Positions 54,098 through 62,049 of a stretch of DNA of 64,000 bases are shown here, in pieces. Location: positions 124,001 through 188,000 of the forward strand of contig DATDOE010000122.1 in assembly GCA_035293405.1 (NCBI GenBank), in the 5' to 3' direction. The number at the start of each line of letters is the position of its first letter. The first letter of the stretch is position 1. The stretch comes from Gp6-AA40 sp035293405 (lineage in GTDB: Bacteria; Acidobacteriota; Vicinamibacteria; Vicinamibacterales; UBA2999). Position numbers and translations under genes: made by a program. The notes under the pieces were generated by a model. The model was not told where the DNA came from and searched no databases. It saw nothing but the letters and a program-made list of their open reading frames with translations.

Positions 54098-54178
54098 GCG
54101 CACGCTAAAGCGTGCGCTCTACGTGTGGCAGGTTGTCGCGGATCGTGCGGCTCGTAGAGCGGCGGCTTCAGCCGCCGC
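54098..54178. repeat. REP doublet (REPIN-like) between convergent genes
   Basis: Hairpin one (54098-54117) has stem GCGCACGCT with an AA loop and is followed after one base by CTAC (54119-54122). Hairpin two (54159-54178) has stem GCGGCGGCT with a TC loop and is preceded after one base by GTAG (54154-54157). The two GTAG boxes face each other across about 31 bp, and the flanking GCTCTACG and CGTAGAGC are exact reverse complements. It lies between the DUF4398 gene and dapF stops. Confidence 0.88.
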
Positions 54179-54191
54179 GATCAGAGTCGAC

Positions 54192-54980
54192 CTATTTCGT
54201 CCAGTGCCCGTCCAGGACCACTTCCGCCCAGCCGGTCAGATACACCCCATCGTCACGCCACTCGACGCGCTGCGTGCCCCCGGGCGCCACCACGTCCACT
54301 GTCCGTGCTGCCCCTCCGTGGGCGGCCGCCGCAACAGCCGCCGCCGACGACCCGGTTCCGGATGACGTCGTGGGACCGACGCCGCGCTCCCAGATGAGGA
54401 TCCGTACGCGGCCGGAAGCTTCGATGTGGGCGAACTCGACGTTGGTCCCCTTGGCGAACATCGCGTGGGTCGAGAGCGCCGGACCGATGCGGTTGAAGCG
54501 CTCGGCGTCGGGCAATGGCCCGAGGACGACACACTGCGGGTTTCCCATGCGCAGCACGGAAGCGGCGATCCGTTCGCTGCCGACGGAGATCTCGACCTGC
54601 CGCAGTTCCTCAGGTTGTCCCATCGCGGAACGGAACGTATAACGCTCGCCCTCACGCGCCAGCAGTTCCAGCGCCTTCACCCCGGCGTCGGTGTCGATCG
54701 TGATGCCGGCGCCCGGCGACAGGCGCTCGGTCCGAGCCACGAGCGCCGCGAGGCATCGCATCCCGTTCCCCGACAGCTCGGACGCGCTGCCGTCGGCGTT
54801 CAGCAGCTGCATCGCGGCGCCACCGGCGCGCAGCGTGTAGACGATGAGCCCGTCGGCGCCGATGCCGTGGTGCCGATCGCACATGGCCCGCGCGAGGGCG
54901 GCCAGATCGGCGCCATTGTCTGAGGCGGGGACGAACAGGAAATCGTTCCCGAACGCGTGCGCCTTGCTGACTTGGATCAT
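54192..54980 (-). CDS. dapF: Diaminopimelate epimerase homologue with Ser in place of both catalytic Cys
   Basis: The 262-residue protein has the two-fold DapF layout, with the N-terminal 'KAHAFGNDFLFV', 'DRHHGIGADGL' and 'NADGSASELSGNGMRC'. The C-terminal half has 'GNPQCVVLG' and 'WERGVGPTTSSGTGSSA'. In DapF the active Cys pair sits in 'CGNG' and 'CGTG'. Here both are Ser (Ser70 and Ser207). A Cys-thiolate two-base racemisation is therefore not possible in the usual way. It could still epimerise by another route, act on a different substrate or have lost activity. The gene stands next to an outer-membrane protein gene (21-bp gap), not to lysine or peptidoglycan genes. Confidence 0.82.
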   Translation of the reverse strand: MIQVSKAHAFGNDFLFVPASDNGADLAALARAMCDRHHGIGADGLIVYTLRAGGAAMQLLNADGSASELSGNGMRCLAALVARTERLSPGAGITIDTDAGVKALELLAREGERYTFRSAMGQPEELRQVEISVGSERIAASVLRMGNPQCVVLGPLPDAERFNRIGPALSTHAMFAKGTNVEFAHIEASGRVRILIWERGVGPTTSSGTGSSAAAVAAAAHGGAARTVDVVAPGGTQRVEWRDDGVYLTGWAEVVLDGHWTK

Positions 54981-55001
54981 GAGGGGTGCACGGCGAGCCG
55001 G

Positions 55002-55844
55002 CTAAGGGATCGAGAAGGCGTTGAACACGTACGTAAACCCGCCGGCGATGCCGATTCCCGGGTCGCTGGATGTGACGCCGAAGAGCACCGCGGCGTCCGC
55101 GCGCCAGCTCTTGATCGTGTATCGCCCGCCCAGGCGCACGACGCCTCGGGAGCCGGTGCCCGGGGGCGGAGCGCCGCTGCGCGTATCGAGGCGACCATTG
55201 ACTTCACCGACGACCTCCGCCGCCTGCGTCAGCGCGCGGGCGAACGACAATCCGTAGGTCACCACATCGTTCTGGCGATCGCCGCGTGTCGGATCGCCCA
55301 GGATGCCCACGCCCATGTTGCCCACCACGCGCACCGACCGCACCGTCTTGGCGCCGAGCAGCGACGCGAAGAAGTCCGTCGTATCCAGGCCCAGACCGCT
55401 CTCGTTGGACGCGTTCGGCAGCTTGGTCGCGAACCTGAAGCCGAACGACGGCCGCGATGTCCCTTCAGGAACAAGGCGAACCTTCATGCCGATGACCAGG
55501 TCCTCGACGCTTGACGAGGTCGTGCCCGTGGCGGTGACCATGTCCGACAGCGGCGCCACATTTCGTTCCGTGATGTGAAGGCGGTTGAACAGGCCTCCGT
55601 CGATTTGCACTTCCGCGATCGAGCTCACGCCGACGCTGACGCCGACGAGCGGCATCCGCAGGAGATTGCCTTCGAGGCCAGACGCCGGGTAGGCGACATC
55701 GCGACCGTAGTCGAACCCGGCCTCAACGAGGACGCGGCCCGCGCCGATGGTTTCAGGGTCTTCGGTGACGAGGGGACGCTGCTGTGCAAAGGCCGTCAAC
55801 GGCAGCAACACGAGGGCTGCCAGGGTCAGGAACGAATCTCTCAT
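55002..55844 (-). CDS. Outer-membrane beta-barrel-like exported protein
   Basis: The 280-residue product has a signal peptide ending 'LTAFAQQ'. A mature part follows with alternating hydrophobic strands ('MPLVGVSVGVSSIAEVQIDG', 'FGFRFATKLPNAS', 'GVVRLGGRYTIKSWRADAAV') and a C-terminal aromatic/hydrophobic end. This pattern fits a transporter-type beta barrel; no specific family is recognised. The start overlaps the dtd stop by one base (TGATG), so the two genes are translationally coupled. Confidence 0.65.
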   Translation of the reverse strand: MRDSFLTLAALVLLPLTAFAQQRPLVTEDPETIGAGRVLVEAGFDYGRDVAYPASGLEGNLLRMPLVGVSVGVSSIAEVQIDGGLFNRLHITERNVAPLSDMVTATGTTSSSVEDLVIGMKVRLVPEGTSRPSFGFRFATKLPNASNESGLGLDTTDFFASLLGAKTVRSVRVVGNMGVGILGDPTRGDRQNDVVTYGLSFARALTQAAEVVGEVNGRLDTRSGAPPPGTGSRGVVRLGGRYTIKSWRADAAVLFGVTSSDPGIGIAGGFTYVFNAFSIP

Positions 55845-56296
55845 CAGAATTGTCGCCTGCTGTCGACGAGGACGGTGACCGGCCCGTCGTTGACGAGCGA
55901 GACGTGCATCATCGCCTGGAATTCGCCGGTGGCGACCGGCAGCTGCGCCGCCCGCAATTCTCTCACGAGTGCCTCGTAGAGATCGCGCGCGACCTCGGGT
56001 GCGGCCGCCTCGTCGAACGATGGCCGTCGTCCTTGGCGCAGATCACCGTAGAGCGTGAACTGCGACACGACGAGAACGCTCCCGCCAACATCGACGACAG
56101 AACGGTCCATCGGTTTGCCCGCCTCGCTCTCGAACACGCGCATGTCGCGGATCTTCGCGGCGATGTACTGCACGTCAGCCGTCGTGTCCCCTCGACCCAC
56201 GCCGAGAAGCACGAGGAGGCCGCGGGCGATTTCTCCAGTCACGCGATCGCCAACGGTCACGCGGGCCGAGGTCACGCGCTGGATGACAGCTCTCAT
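55844..56296 (-). CDS. dtd: D-aminoacyl-tRNA deacylase
   Basis: The 150-residue enzyme has 'MRAVIQRVTSARVTVGD' at the start, the catalytic 'VSQFTLYGDLRQGRRPSF' and the cross-subunit Gly-Pro motif in 'VSLVNDGPVTVLVDS'. It clears D-amino acids and glycine mischarged on tRNA. Length and motifs are normal. It lies 28 bp downstream of ttcA on the same strand and overlaps the next gene by one base. Confidence 0.97.
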   Translation of the reverse strand: MRAVIQRVTSARVTVGDRVTGEIARGLLVLLGVGRGDTTADVQYIAAKIRDMRVFESEAGKPMDRSVVDVGGSVLVVSQFTLYGDLRQGRRPSFDEAAAPEVARDLYEALVRELRAAQLPVATGEFQAMMHVSLVNDGPVTVLVDSRRQF

Positions 56297-56324
56297 CCCT
56301 TCGTGATCTTCGCGATCGTCGTGG

Positions 56325-57158
56325 TCAGTGTTGGATTTGAATCAGCTTTGGCAATTCGCCTTCATCGTCGAGGCGAAGCGCCACGCTGTCCCTGAGCTCG
56401 CCGCTCGGGTTCAGGCGGACATCGAGCAGATGCCGCGGCATGACGTTGCCGAGCGCCTTGAGCATCGACTGCTTCACGCCCGGATGCTCGACCTCGAGAT
56501 CCATGATGAGGCGCTTGACGCGCTGGCGCTGCAAACCCAGGTCCCCGCACGCGGGGCAGCAACAGCCGATGATGGGCAGTGCCACTTCCTTGCAGTAGAG
56601 GCGAGCTTCGTCCTCCCCCACGTATGCCAGCGGGCGGATGACCACGTGCTCGCCGCTGTCCGACACGAGGCGGGCCGGCATCGCCTTGAGAGCCCCGGCA
56701 AAAAACAGGTTCAGCAGCAGCGTCTCGATGAAGTCGTCGAGATGATGCCCGAGCGCAATCTTCGTCGCGCCCAGTTCGGTGGCGATGCGGTACAGCACGC
56801 CCCGCCGCAGCCGCGCGCACAGCGAGCACGGCGTGGCATTGGCCTCCAGCAGGTCGTCCATGACTTCGCCGATTGACGTGTGCTCGATGCGGTATTCCCA
56901 CCCGCGTTCCTCGCACGTCTTGGCGATGAGGCCGTGCTTGAAGTCCTTGTAGCCCGAGTCGACGTTCACCGCGATCAGCGAAAACTTGATGGGCGCTCGC
57001 TTCCGAAGGTTGTCGAGCGTCTGCATCAGCGCCCAGCTGTCCTTCCCGCCCGACAGGCCGACCATGACCCGGTCGCCGTCTTCAATCAGGTTGAAGTCGA
57101 TGATCGCCTTGGTGGTCTTCTTCGCCACGCGGGCTTCGAGCGGAGAGCGATACGACAT
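56325..57158 (-). CDS. ttcA: tRNA 2-thiocytidine(32) synthetase TtcA-like PP-loop ATPase
   Basis: The 277-residue protein has the PP-loop 'SGGKDS' (36-41), 'TPCSLCARLRRG' (Cys111 and Cys114, Fe-S ligands) and 'LGHHLDDFIETLLLNL'. A third Cys region is 'GCCCPACGDLG' (199-208). TtcA uses an Fe-S cluster to thiolate C32 of some tRNAs. The second Cys cluster has more cysteines than the single partner in E. coli, so a related tRNA thiolase role is possible. A 9-bp repeat tract lies just upstream. Confidence 0.9.
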   Translation of the reverse strand: MSYRSPLEARVAKKTTKAIIDFNLIEDGDRVMVGLSGGKDSWALMQTLDNLRKRAPIKFSLIAVNVDSGYKDFKHGLIAKTCEERGWEYRIEHTSIGEVMDDLLEANATPCSLCARLRRGVLYRIATELGATKIALGHHLDDFIETLLLNLFFAGALKAMPARLVSDSGEHVVIRPLAYVGEDEARLYCKEVALPIIGCCCPACGDLGLQRQRVKRLIMDLEVEHPGVKQSMLKALGNVMPRHLLDVRLNPSGELRDSVALRLDDEGELPKLIQIQH

Positions 57159-57183
57159 TCCTACCAGTTTAACCGCAGGCCAT

Positions 57184-57228
57184 TGAGATCACGAAGACTT
57201 CGCCACGGAGAACACGGAGAACACTAAG
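57184..57228. repeat. Degenerate 9-bp tandem repeat tract
   Basis: Nonamers of the form ACGGAGAAC and relatives run through the gap between the glycosyltransferase stop and the ttcA start. This is the same 9-bp-period class as 10254-10307 in reverse orientation and with higher GC. It lies in the likely ttcA promoter region. Confidence 0.6.
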
Positions 57229-57261
57229 GGCTCGAGTTCCTGGTTTCGCCTGGCTCTCGTC

Positions 57262-58008
57262 TCAGCGCGACTCGATGACCTCGGCGATCTCGTACAGGCG
57301 CGGCACCTCGGTCGCCGGATCGATCGCCTGTCGCATCAACGCTCGTAACCGCACGAGATCGGCCACCACCCGGAACGTCCGCGACAGTCCGTACTTGGAT
57401 TCCCCGAACTGCCGAGGCCGGTGGTTGACGACGACCTCGGTGACGCGCCCGCCAAGCTGACTCGCCAGGGCAGGCAGGTAGCGATGCATGCCGGGGCGAA
57501 GCTTCAACGGCTTCACCACCTCGGCGCGGAATACTTTCAACGAGCAGCCGTTGTCATGGATCCGGATCCCGCTGACCATGCCGAGGAGCCAGTTGGCGAC
57601 GACCGACGGCACGTGTCGGGTGAGGAAGTCGTCCTTCCGATCCTTGCGCCAGCCGCACACGATGTCGTGCGTGCGGGCGAGGTTCAGCAGGCCGGGTATA
57701 TCGGCTGGGTCGTTCTGCAGGTCGCCGTCGAAGGTGACGATGAGGCGCCCGCGGGCGCAGGCGAACCCGGCGGCGAATGCGGCCGTCTGGCCGAAATTCC
57801 GCGCCAGGCGGATCACCCGGACGTTGGCGTCGGACGCCTGCACCTCGACGAGCGCCTTGAACGTCCCATCGGTGCTGCCATCGTCGATCAACAGGATTTC
57901 GTGACTCACACCCATCGCGCGCAGCACACGCGCCAGCTCGTCGTGAAGCGGCGCGACGTTGGGCGCCTCGTTGTGAAGCGGGATGACGATCGACAGTTCC
58001 ACGGTCAC
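57262..58008 (-). CDS. Family 2 glycosyltransferase (dolichol-phosphate mannosyltransferase-like)
   Basis: The 248-residue GT-A enzyme has 'LSIVIPLHNEAPNVAPLHDE' at its start, 'ILLIDDGSTDGTFKAL', the metal-binding 'VTFDGDLQNDPADI' and 'NGCSLKVFRAEVV'. It lacks the C-terminal transmembrane helices of longer relatives. It should transfer a sugar to polyprenyl phosphate at the cytoplasmic membrane. The GTG start overlaps the upstream VTT-domain membrane protein stop (GTGA). The divergent GT-C-like gene nearby could use its product. Confidence 0.9.
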   Translation of the reverse strand: MTVELSIVIPLHNEAPNVAPLHDELARVLRAMGVSHEILLIDDGSTDGTFKALVEVQASDANVRVIRLARNFGQTAAFAAGFACARGRLIVTFDGDLQNDPADIPGLLNLARTHDIVCGWRKDRKDDFLTRHVPSVVANWLLGMVSGIRIHDNGCSLKVFRAEVVKPLKLRPGMHRYLPALASQLGGRVTEVVVNHRPRQFGESKYGLSRTFRVVADLVRLRALMRQAIDPATEVPRLYEIAEVIESR

Positions 58009-58616
58009 CGAGCGCCAGCCGCATCAGCCGGAGTGCGCAGCCGGCCCCGAAGCCACCAGAGTGCCGCGCCGAGGAGAATGAGGCCGACGACCCAGATCGC
58101 GACCATCCGGCCGTGCGTCTCCATCAGCAGGAGCGCGGCGTCACCGTAGTAGATCGCCAGTACGCCCAGCGCCACATAGCGAACGCCGCGGGCGATGGCA
58201 ATCGCCAGAACGAACTGCAGTGGACGGACGTTGGCGACGCCCGCCGCGAGCACGAACAGCTTGAACGGCGCGGGCGGTGGCAGAAGCGCGGGCACCATCA
58301 AAGCCAGCAGGCCGTGCTTCTGATACAGGGCGAGCGCCCGGTCCACGTGGCCGGCTTTCAGCCGCTTCCGCAGGAACACTTCTCCGCCCTTGTCCGCCAG
58401 GTAGTAGATGACGTAGCAGCCGGCCACCGATCCCAGCGTGGCCATCAGCGCGTAGTACAGCATCAGCGATTTGTGCTGGACCACCATCAGCACGACCAGG
58501 ATGTCGTTGATCTGGGGCAGTGATACGAACGACGAGTCCAGGAAGGCGACGACGAACAGTCCAGGCCCGCCCAACAACAGGGCGACGGCGTGGAGCCAGT
58601 TGATGAAGGAACGCAC
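58005..58616 (-). CDS. VTT-domain (SNARE-associated/DedA-like) membrane protein
   Basis: The 203-residue protein has about five hydrophobic segments, with the family block 'GSVAGCYVIYYLADKGGEVF' and a 'LLPPPAPFKLFVLAAG' segment. DedA/VTT proteins are implicated in flipping of lipid carriers such as undecaprenyl phosphate. That would suit the overlapping glycosyltransferase gene. The GTG at 58616 is chosen because sequence upstream of it is the heptamer repeat tract; an in-frame ATG further up (58724) would translate that tract. Confidence 0.82.
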   Translation of the reverse strand: MRSFINWLHAVALLLGGPGLFVVAFLDSSFVSLPQINDILVVLMVVQHKSLMLYYALMATLGSVAGCYVIYYLADKGGEVFLRKRLKAGHVDRALALYQKHGLLALMVPALLPPPAPFKLFVLAAGVANVRPLQFVLAIAIARGVRYVALGVLAIYYGDAALLLMETHGRMVAIWVVGLILLGAALWWLRGRLRTPADAAGAR

Positions 58617-58624
58617 GCGATTTC

Positions 58625-58654
58625 GGGATTCGGGGTTCGGACTCGGGATTCGAG
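58625..58654. repeat. 7-bp tandem repeat tract (GGGATTC units)
   Basis: Four diverged GGGATTC heptamers occupy the 64-bp space between the divergent VTT and GT-C-like genes, that is, the promoter region of both. It is the shortest of the heptamer tracts and shows no clear inverted arm. Confidence 0.65.
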
Positions 58655-58680
58655 AACCGCGATATTCTTGACGCGGCCCC

Positions 58681-60192
58681 GTGATTATAGCCCGCCCTGA
58701 ACGGCTGCTTGCGGCCGCAGCCATTCTCGCCGGACTTGCGGCCTGGCTGTTCTACCTGAACGAGGGGCTCGTCCTCGCCCACTACGACGCCAAGGCACAT
58801 CTCGTTGTCGCCCGGCGAGTGATCGACAGCCTGACGCCGGGATGGCGGCAGATCGGCGCGGTCTGGCTGCCACTGCCCCACCTGATTCAACTGCTGCCCA
58901 CACAGATCGATGTGCTCTACCGCACGGGCGCATTTGGATCGCTTGTGTCGGTGGGCTGCTTCGGCATCGCGACCTGGGCCATGGCCCGGCTCGTCCTGTC
59001 GATCACTGGATCGCACGTTGGTGCGCTCGCGTCCGCGGCGCTCTTCGTCCTGAATCCGAATCTTCTGTACGTGCAGTCCACGCCGATGACCGAGCCATTG
59101 CTGCTCGCGCTGACGCTCCTGTCCGTGCTGTGGCTGCACGAGTGGATCTCGTCACCGGCGACCGACCATGTGCCGTCGAAGCTCGGATGGATTCTCTTTG
59201 CCGCCGCGTGGACGCGTTATGAAGCCTGGCCGATCCTCGGCGCCGCACTGGCTGCCGCGGCGTTCGCGATGTGGCGGCGCGGGCTTCCCTTCGACGTCCT
59301 CGCCAGCAGGATGTGGCGAGTCGCTCGATGGCCAGCCGCGGCCGTGGGACTCTTTCTCGTCCTCAGCCGGCTGACCGTCGGCTCCTGGTTCGTCTCCGGG
59401 GGGTTCTACGAAATCGATCCCACGTACGCCGGCCAGCCAGGCAAGGCGCTGCTGGCGATCTGGTGGGGCACGCATCGGCTCAGCGGCTACGTGATCGAGA
59501 TCGTCGCTCTGGCGACGGCCGCCTTCGTGACGATACGAGCGCTCGTCGAGCGCAACCATGCCTCACCCCTGGTCACAATCGCTTTGTTCTCCGCGGCCGT
59601 GCTGCCGGGCCTGGCGTTTTTCGAGGCGCATCCGTTCCGCATTCGCTACATGGTGCCGCTCGTGTCCGCCTGCGCGTTGTTCGGTGGACTGGCGGTTGGA
59701 CTGATCGGGCCGCCTAAAGGCGGCCCCTACGTAGGAAATACGCGGCGTGCGTGGGCCGGATGGCTGCTGGCCCTGAGCCTCATCGCCTCGACGTTGATCG
59801 AGTCGCCACCCTGGGCGATGACCGCGCCCCTGATCGACGAAGCACAGTGGGATGTGCCGAACAGCCGCGAACGGCAGCACGTCACCACGTGCCTCGCGCC
59901 GGCGTACCGCGGCGAGAAGGTGCTGGCCAGCATGGGTTCCCTCGCGCACTACATGCAGGAGCTCTCGCATGAAGGCTTTGCCATCGCCGACTTCATTCAC
60001 GAAGGCAACGGTGCGCTCTGGGACCTGGCGCTGCAGACTGGTCCGGCGCCACACGCCGGGTGGATGCTGGTCGAGGAGCAATCCGAAGGCGGAGACGTGC
60101 TCGCTCAGCGTGTGCGACGGGACGCGTCATTCACGCGGGGGATGACGAAGACATGTGAAGGGGGCGGGGTCGTCCTCTACAAAAGGGACTAA
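58681..60192 (+). CDS. GT-C-like membrane glycosyltransferase with in-frame REP insertion
   Basis: The 503-residue protein has about ten transmembrane segments. An acidic early loop 'LVLAHYDAKAHLVVARRVID' with Asp near residue 36 and 'QSTPMTEPLLLAL' resemble the ArnT/mannosyltransferase group. Substrates are unknown; the divergent polyprenyl-phosphate glycosyltransferase gene suggests the donor. GTG start at 58681. Residues 343-350 ('GPPKGGPY') are encoded by a REP-like hairpin, in the loop between two late helices. The last about 120 residues are soluble. Confidence 0.65.
   Translation: MIIARPERLLAAAAILAGLAAWLFYLNEGLVLAHYDAKAHLVVARRVIDSLTPGWRQIGAVWLPLPHLIQLLPTQIDVLYRTGAFGSLVSVGCFGIATWAMARLVLSITGSHVGALASAALFVLNPNLLYVQSTPMTEPLLLALTLLSVLWLHEWISSPATDHVPSKLGWILFAAAWTRYEAWPILGAALAAAAFAMWRRGLPFDVLASRMWRVARWPAAAVGLFLVLSRLTVGSWFVSGGFYEIDPTYAGQPGKALLAIWWGTHRLSGYVIEIVALATAAFVTIRALVERNHASPLVTIALFSAAVLPGLAFFEAHPFRIRYMVPLVSACALFGGLAVGLIGPPKGGPYVGNTRRAWAGWLLALSLIASTLIESPPWAMTAPLIDEAQWDVPNSRERQHVTTCLAPAYRGEKVLASMGSLAHYMQELSHEGFAIADFIHEGNGALWDLALQTGPAPHAGWMLVEEQSEGGDVLAQRVRRDASFTRGMTKTCEGGGVVLYKRD
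59707..59730. repeat. Single REP-like hairpin inside a coding sequence
   Basis: A 9-bp stem GGGCCGCCT/AGGCGGCCC with an AA loop is followed directly by CTAC, giving GTAG plus hairpin on the minus strand. A second GTAG (59731-59734) follows at once. It fits the same pattern as the hairpins at 54 and 46.8 kb and is translated in frame. Confidence 0.82.
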
Positions 60193-60194
60193 TG

Positions 60195-60307
<113 letters not shown>

Positions 60308-60312
60308 CCGCG

Positions 60313-61008
60313 TCAGAAGCGAATACCGGCAGTGAAGTTATACGTGAAACCACCGAGGTCGATCTTCGATCCAGCGAAGCGGTTGTCGAGATCGGCATTC
60401 GCCTTCTGGAACCGCACCTCGAAGCCCGCACTCGCGGTACGCCCCGCGAACCGGATTCCGCCGAGGGCAATCGGACCGGTCTCGGTGCCGTTGGCCACGA
60501 ACGCGTCGGTGAAGATCTCGCGACCCGCACCGAAGTCGATGAACTCGCCAATCTCACTGTAGCGCCAGTTGATGATGCCGAGGCCCAGACCGAAGTACGG
60601 CTGCACGGGCGATCGCTGTCCGGTGGGGACGACACGGATGGTGAACGCCGCCGGCACGAGGCGCAGCTTCAGATCCTGCTCGATCTCGGTGCCGTCACTG
60701 TCCTCGAAGTCCGCGTAGATACTTGGTACCGTCCGGCCCGAGTAACTGATCCCCGCGCCTGCCTCGATGAACTGACCCAGCGGAATGAGCCACTCTCCGC
60801 CTACCGATGCGCTGTTGAAATCACTGTCGTCGAAGAGCAGGAACGTCCGGTTCTCGTTCAGGACATCACCGACGACGCGCGCGTCCGTGCCACGCGGCAC
60901 GAAGTATCCGAGCGTGAAGTTGACTGTTTGTTGGGCTTGCGCCGGCTGCGCATAAAGGAACATCGCGGCACCCACGAGCATCGCACTCGACATCAGCTTG
61001 TTCAGCAT
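60313..61008 (-). CDS. OmpW/porin-like outer-membrane beta-barrel protein
   Basis: The 231-residue product has a signal peptide ending 'AQPAQAQQ' and alternating beta strands throughout ('VNFTLGYFVPRG', 'FIEAGAGISYSG', 'PYFGLGLGIINWRYSEIGEF'). A C-terminal Phe ('NFTAGIRF') is typical of Bam substrates. It is likely a small eight-strand barrel. No function can be assigned. Its upstream region (61009-61242) contains a heptamer inverted repeat. Confidence 0.72.
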   Translation of the reverse strand: MLNKLMSSAMLVGAAMFLYAQPAQAQQTVNFTLGYFVPRGTDARVVGDVLNENRTFLLFDDSDFNSASVGGEWLIPLGQFIEAGAGISYSGRTVPSIYADFEDSDGTEIEQDLKLRLVPAAFTIRVVPTGQRSPVQPYFGLGLGIINWRYSEIGEFIDFGAGREIFTDAFVANGTETGPIALGGIRFAGRTASAGFEVRFQKANADLDNRFAGSKIDLGGFTYNFTAGIRF

Positions 61009-61074
61009 GTGATCTCTCCGGAGCTCACAACGACGAGCTCAGAGCGATGGATTGCACGTGTGATGCCAGCGATC

Positions 61075-61181
61075 GGTTCGTGGTTCGTGGTTCGTGGTTC
61101 GTAGTCGGGATTAGGCCGGTTCGTGGCCGACAGGCTTCCGTAGACTCGCCAAGAACCACGAACCACCATCCAAGAACCGCC
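61075..61181. repeat. 7-bp-period inverted repeat (GGTTCGT units)
   Basis: Four GGTTCGT heptamers (61075-61104) are matched on the right (61148-61181) by heptamers of the complementary type AACCACG/AACCACC. A 43-nt unrelated spacer lies between the arms. It lies in the gap between the outer-membrane protein start and suhB stop. Confidence 0.85.
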
Positions 61182-61242
61182 GTGTAGCGTTCAGGGGTCA
61201 GTTCGTCCGGTTTGGAGAACGCCGTGTTGAAGGATTGACCGG

Positions 61243-62049
61243 TTACTTTGAACGCTTGACCTCACGGATGACGTCGAGCATGGCGTCATGCACGTGCCCG
61301 TTCGACGCGATGAGGTGCGCCGCCGCCGGGTCGAACGGCGACCCGTCCATCCCCGTCATGCGGCCCCCGGCCTCGGTCACGATCAGGGCGCCGGCCGCGA
61401 CATCCCAGGGTCTGAGGTGCTGTTCCCAGAAACCCTCGAACCGTCCCGCCGCCACATAGCAGAGGTCGAGCGCGGCCGAGCCGAGGCGCCGCACGGCCCG
61501 CGCGCGACCGAGGAAGGCGCCGAACATCTGCACCAGATCGCCGGTCTGCTTGTGTACGTCGTACGGAAATCCGGTGACCAGGAGCGAGTCGATCAGGCCG
61601 GTTGCCGCCGAGACGCGCAGCGGCGCGCCATTCAGAAAGGCGCCTTCGCCGCGTTCCGCGGTGAACAGCTCCGCCCGCGTCGGATCGAAGATCGCGCCGG
61701 CCACCGCACGCCCATCGATCTCCAGCGCCAGCGACGCGCAGAAGATCGGGAGGCCGTGTGCGTAGTTGGTCGTCCCATCGAGCGGATCGAACACCCACCG
61801 GTGCGTGGATGCGGCGACCTCGCCGGGGCCGCTGCTCAATTCCTCGGCCAGCACATCGTGGCCAGGAAACCGCTCCGCGATGATCGCCCGGCACAGACGC
61901 TCGCATTCGAGATCGACTTCGGTGACCAGGTCGATCGTGCCCTTCTTCTCGATGCGAAAGCCGGACTCACGACGCGCCATCTGGATGGCGCCGGCTTGAA
62001 GCACGATCTCGACGGCGGTGGCGAGATAGATGGGATCCGGAGCGCTCAC
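61243..62049 (-). CDS. suhB: Inositol-1-monophosphatase family phosphatase (SuhB-like)
   Basis: The 268-residue enzyme has the metal-binding 'WVFDPLDGTTNYAHGLP' motif, 'DLVTEVDLECERL', 'DVLAEELSSGPGE' and the second motif 'RPWDVAAGALIVTEAGG'. It hydrolyses inositol phosphates and related sugar phosphates. In E. coli SuhB also acts in rRNA transcription. The GTG start at 62049 overlaps the stop of the anti-sigma kinase gene (GTGA). A longer frame to 62067 is less likely. Confidence 0.93.
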   Translation of the reverse strand: MSAPDPIYLATAVEIVLQAGAIQMARRESGFRIEKKGTIDLVTEVDLECERLCRAIIAERFPGHDVLAEELSSGPGEVAASTHRWVFDPLDGTTNYAHGLPIFCASLALEIDGRAVAGAIFDPTRAELFTAERGEGAFLNGAPLRVSAATGLIDSLLVTGFPYDVHKQTGDLVQMFGAFLGRARAVRRLGSAALDLCYVAAGRFEGFWEQHLRPWDVAAGALIVTEAGGRMTGMDGSPFDPAAAHLIASNGHVHDAMLDVIREVKRSK

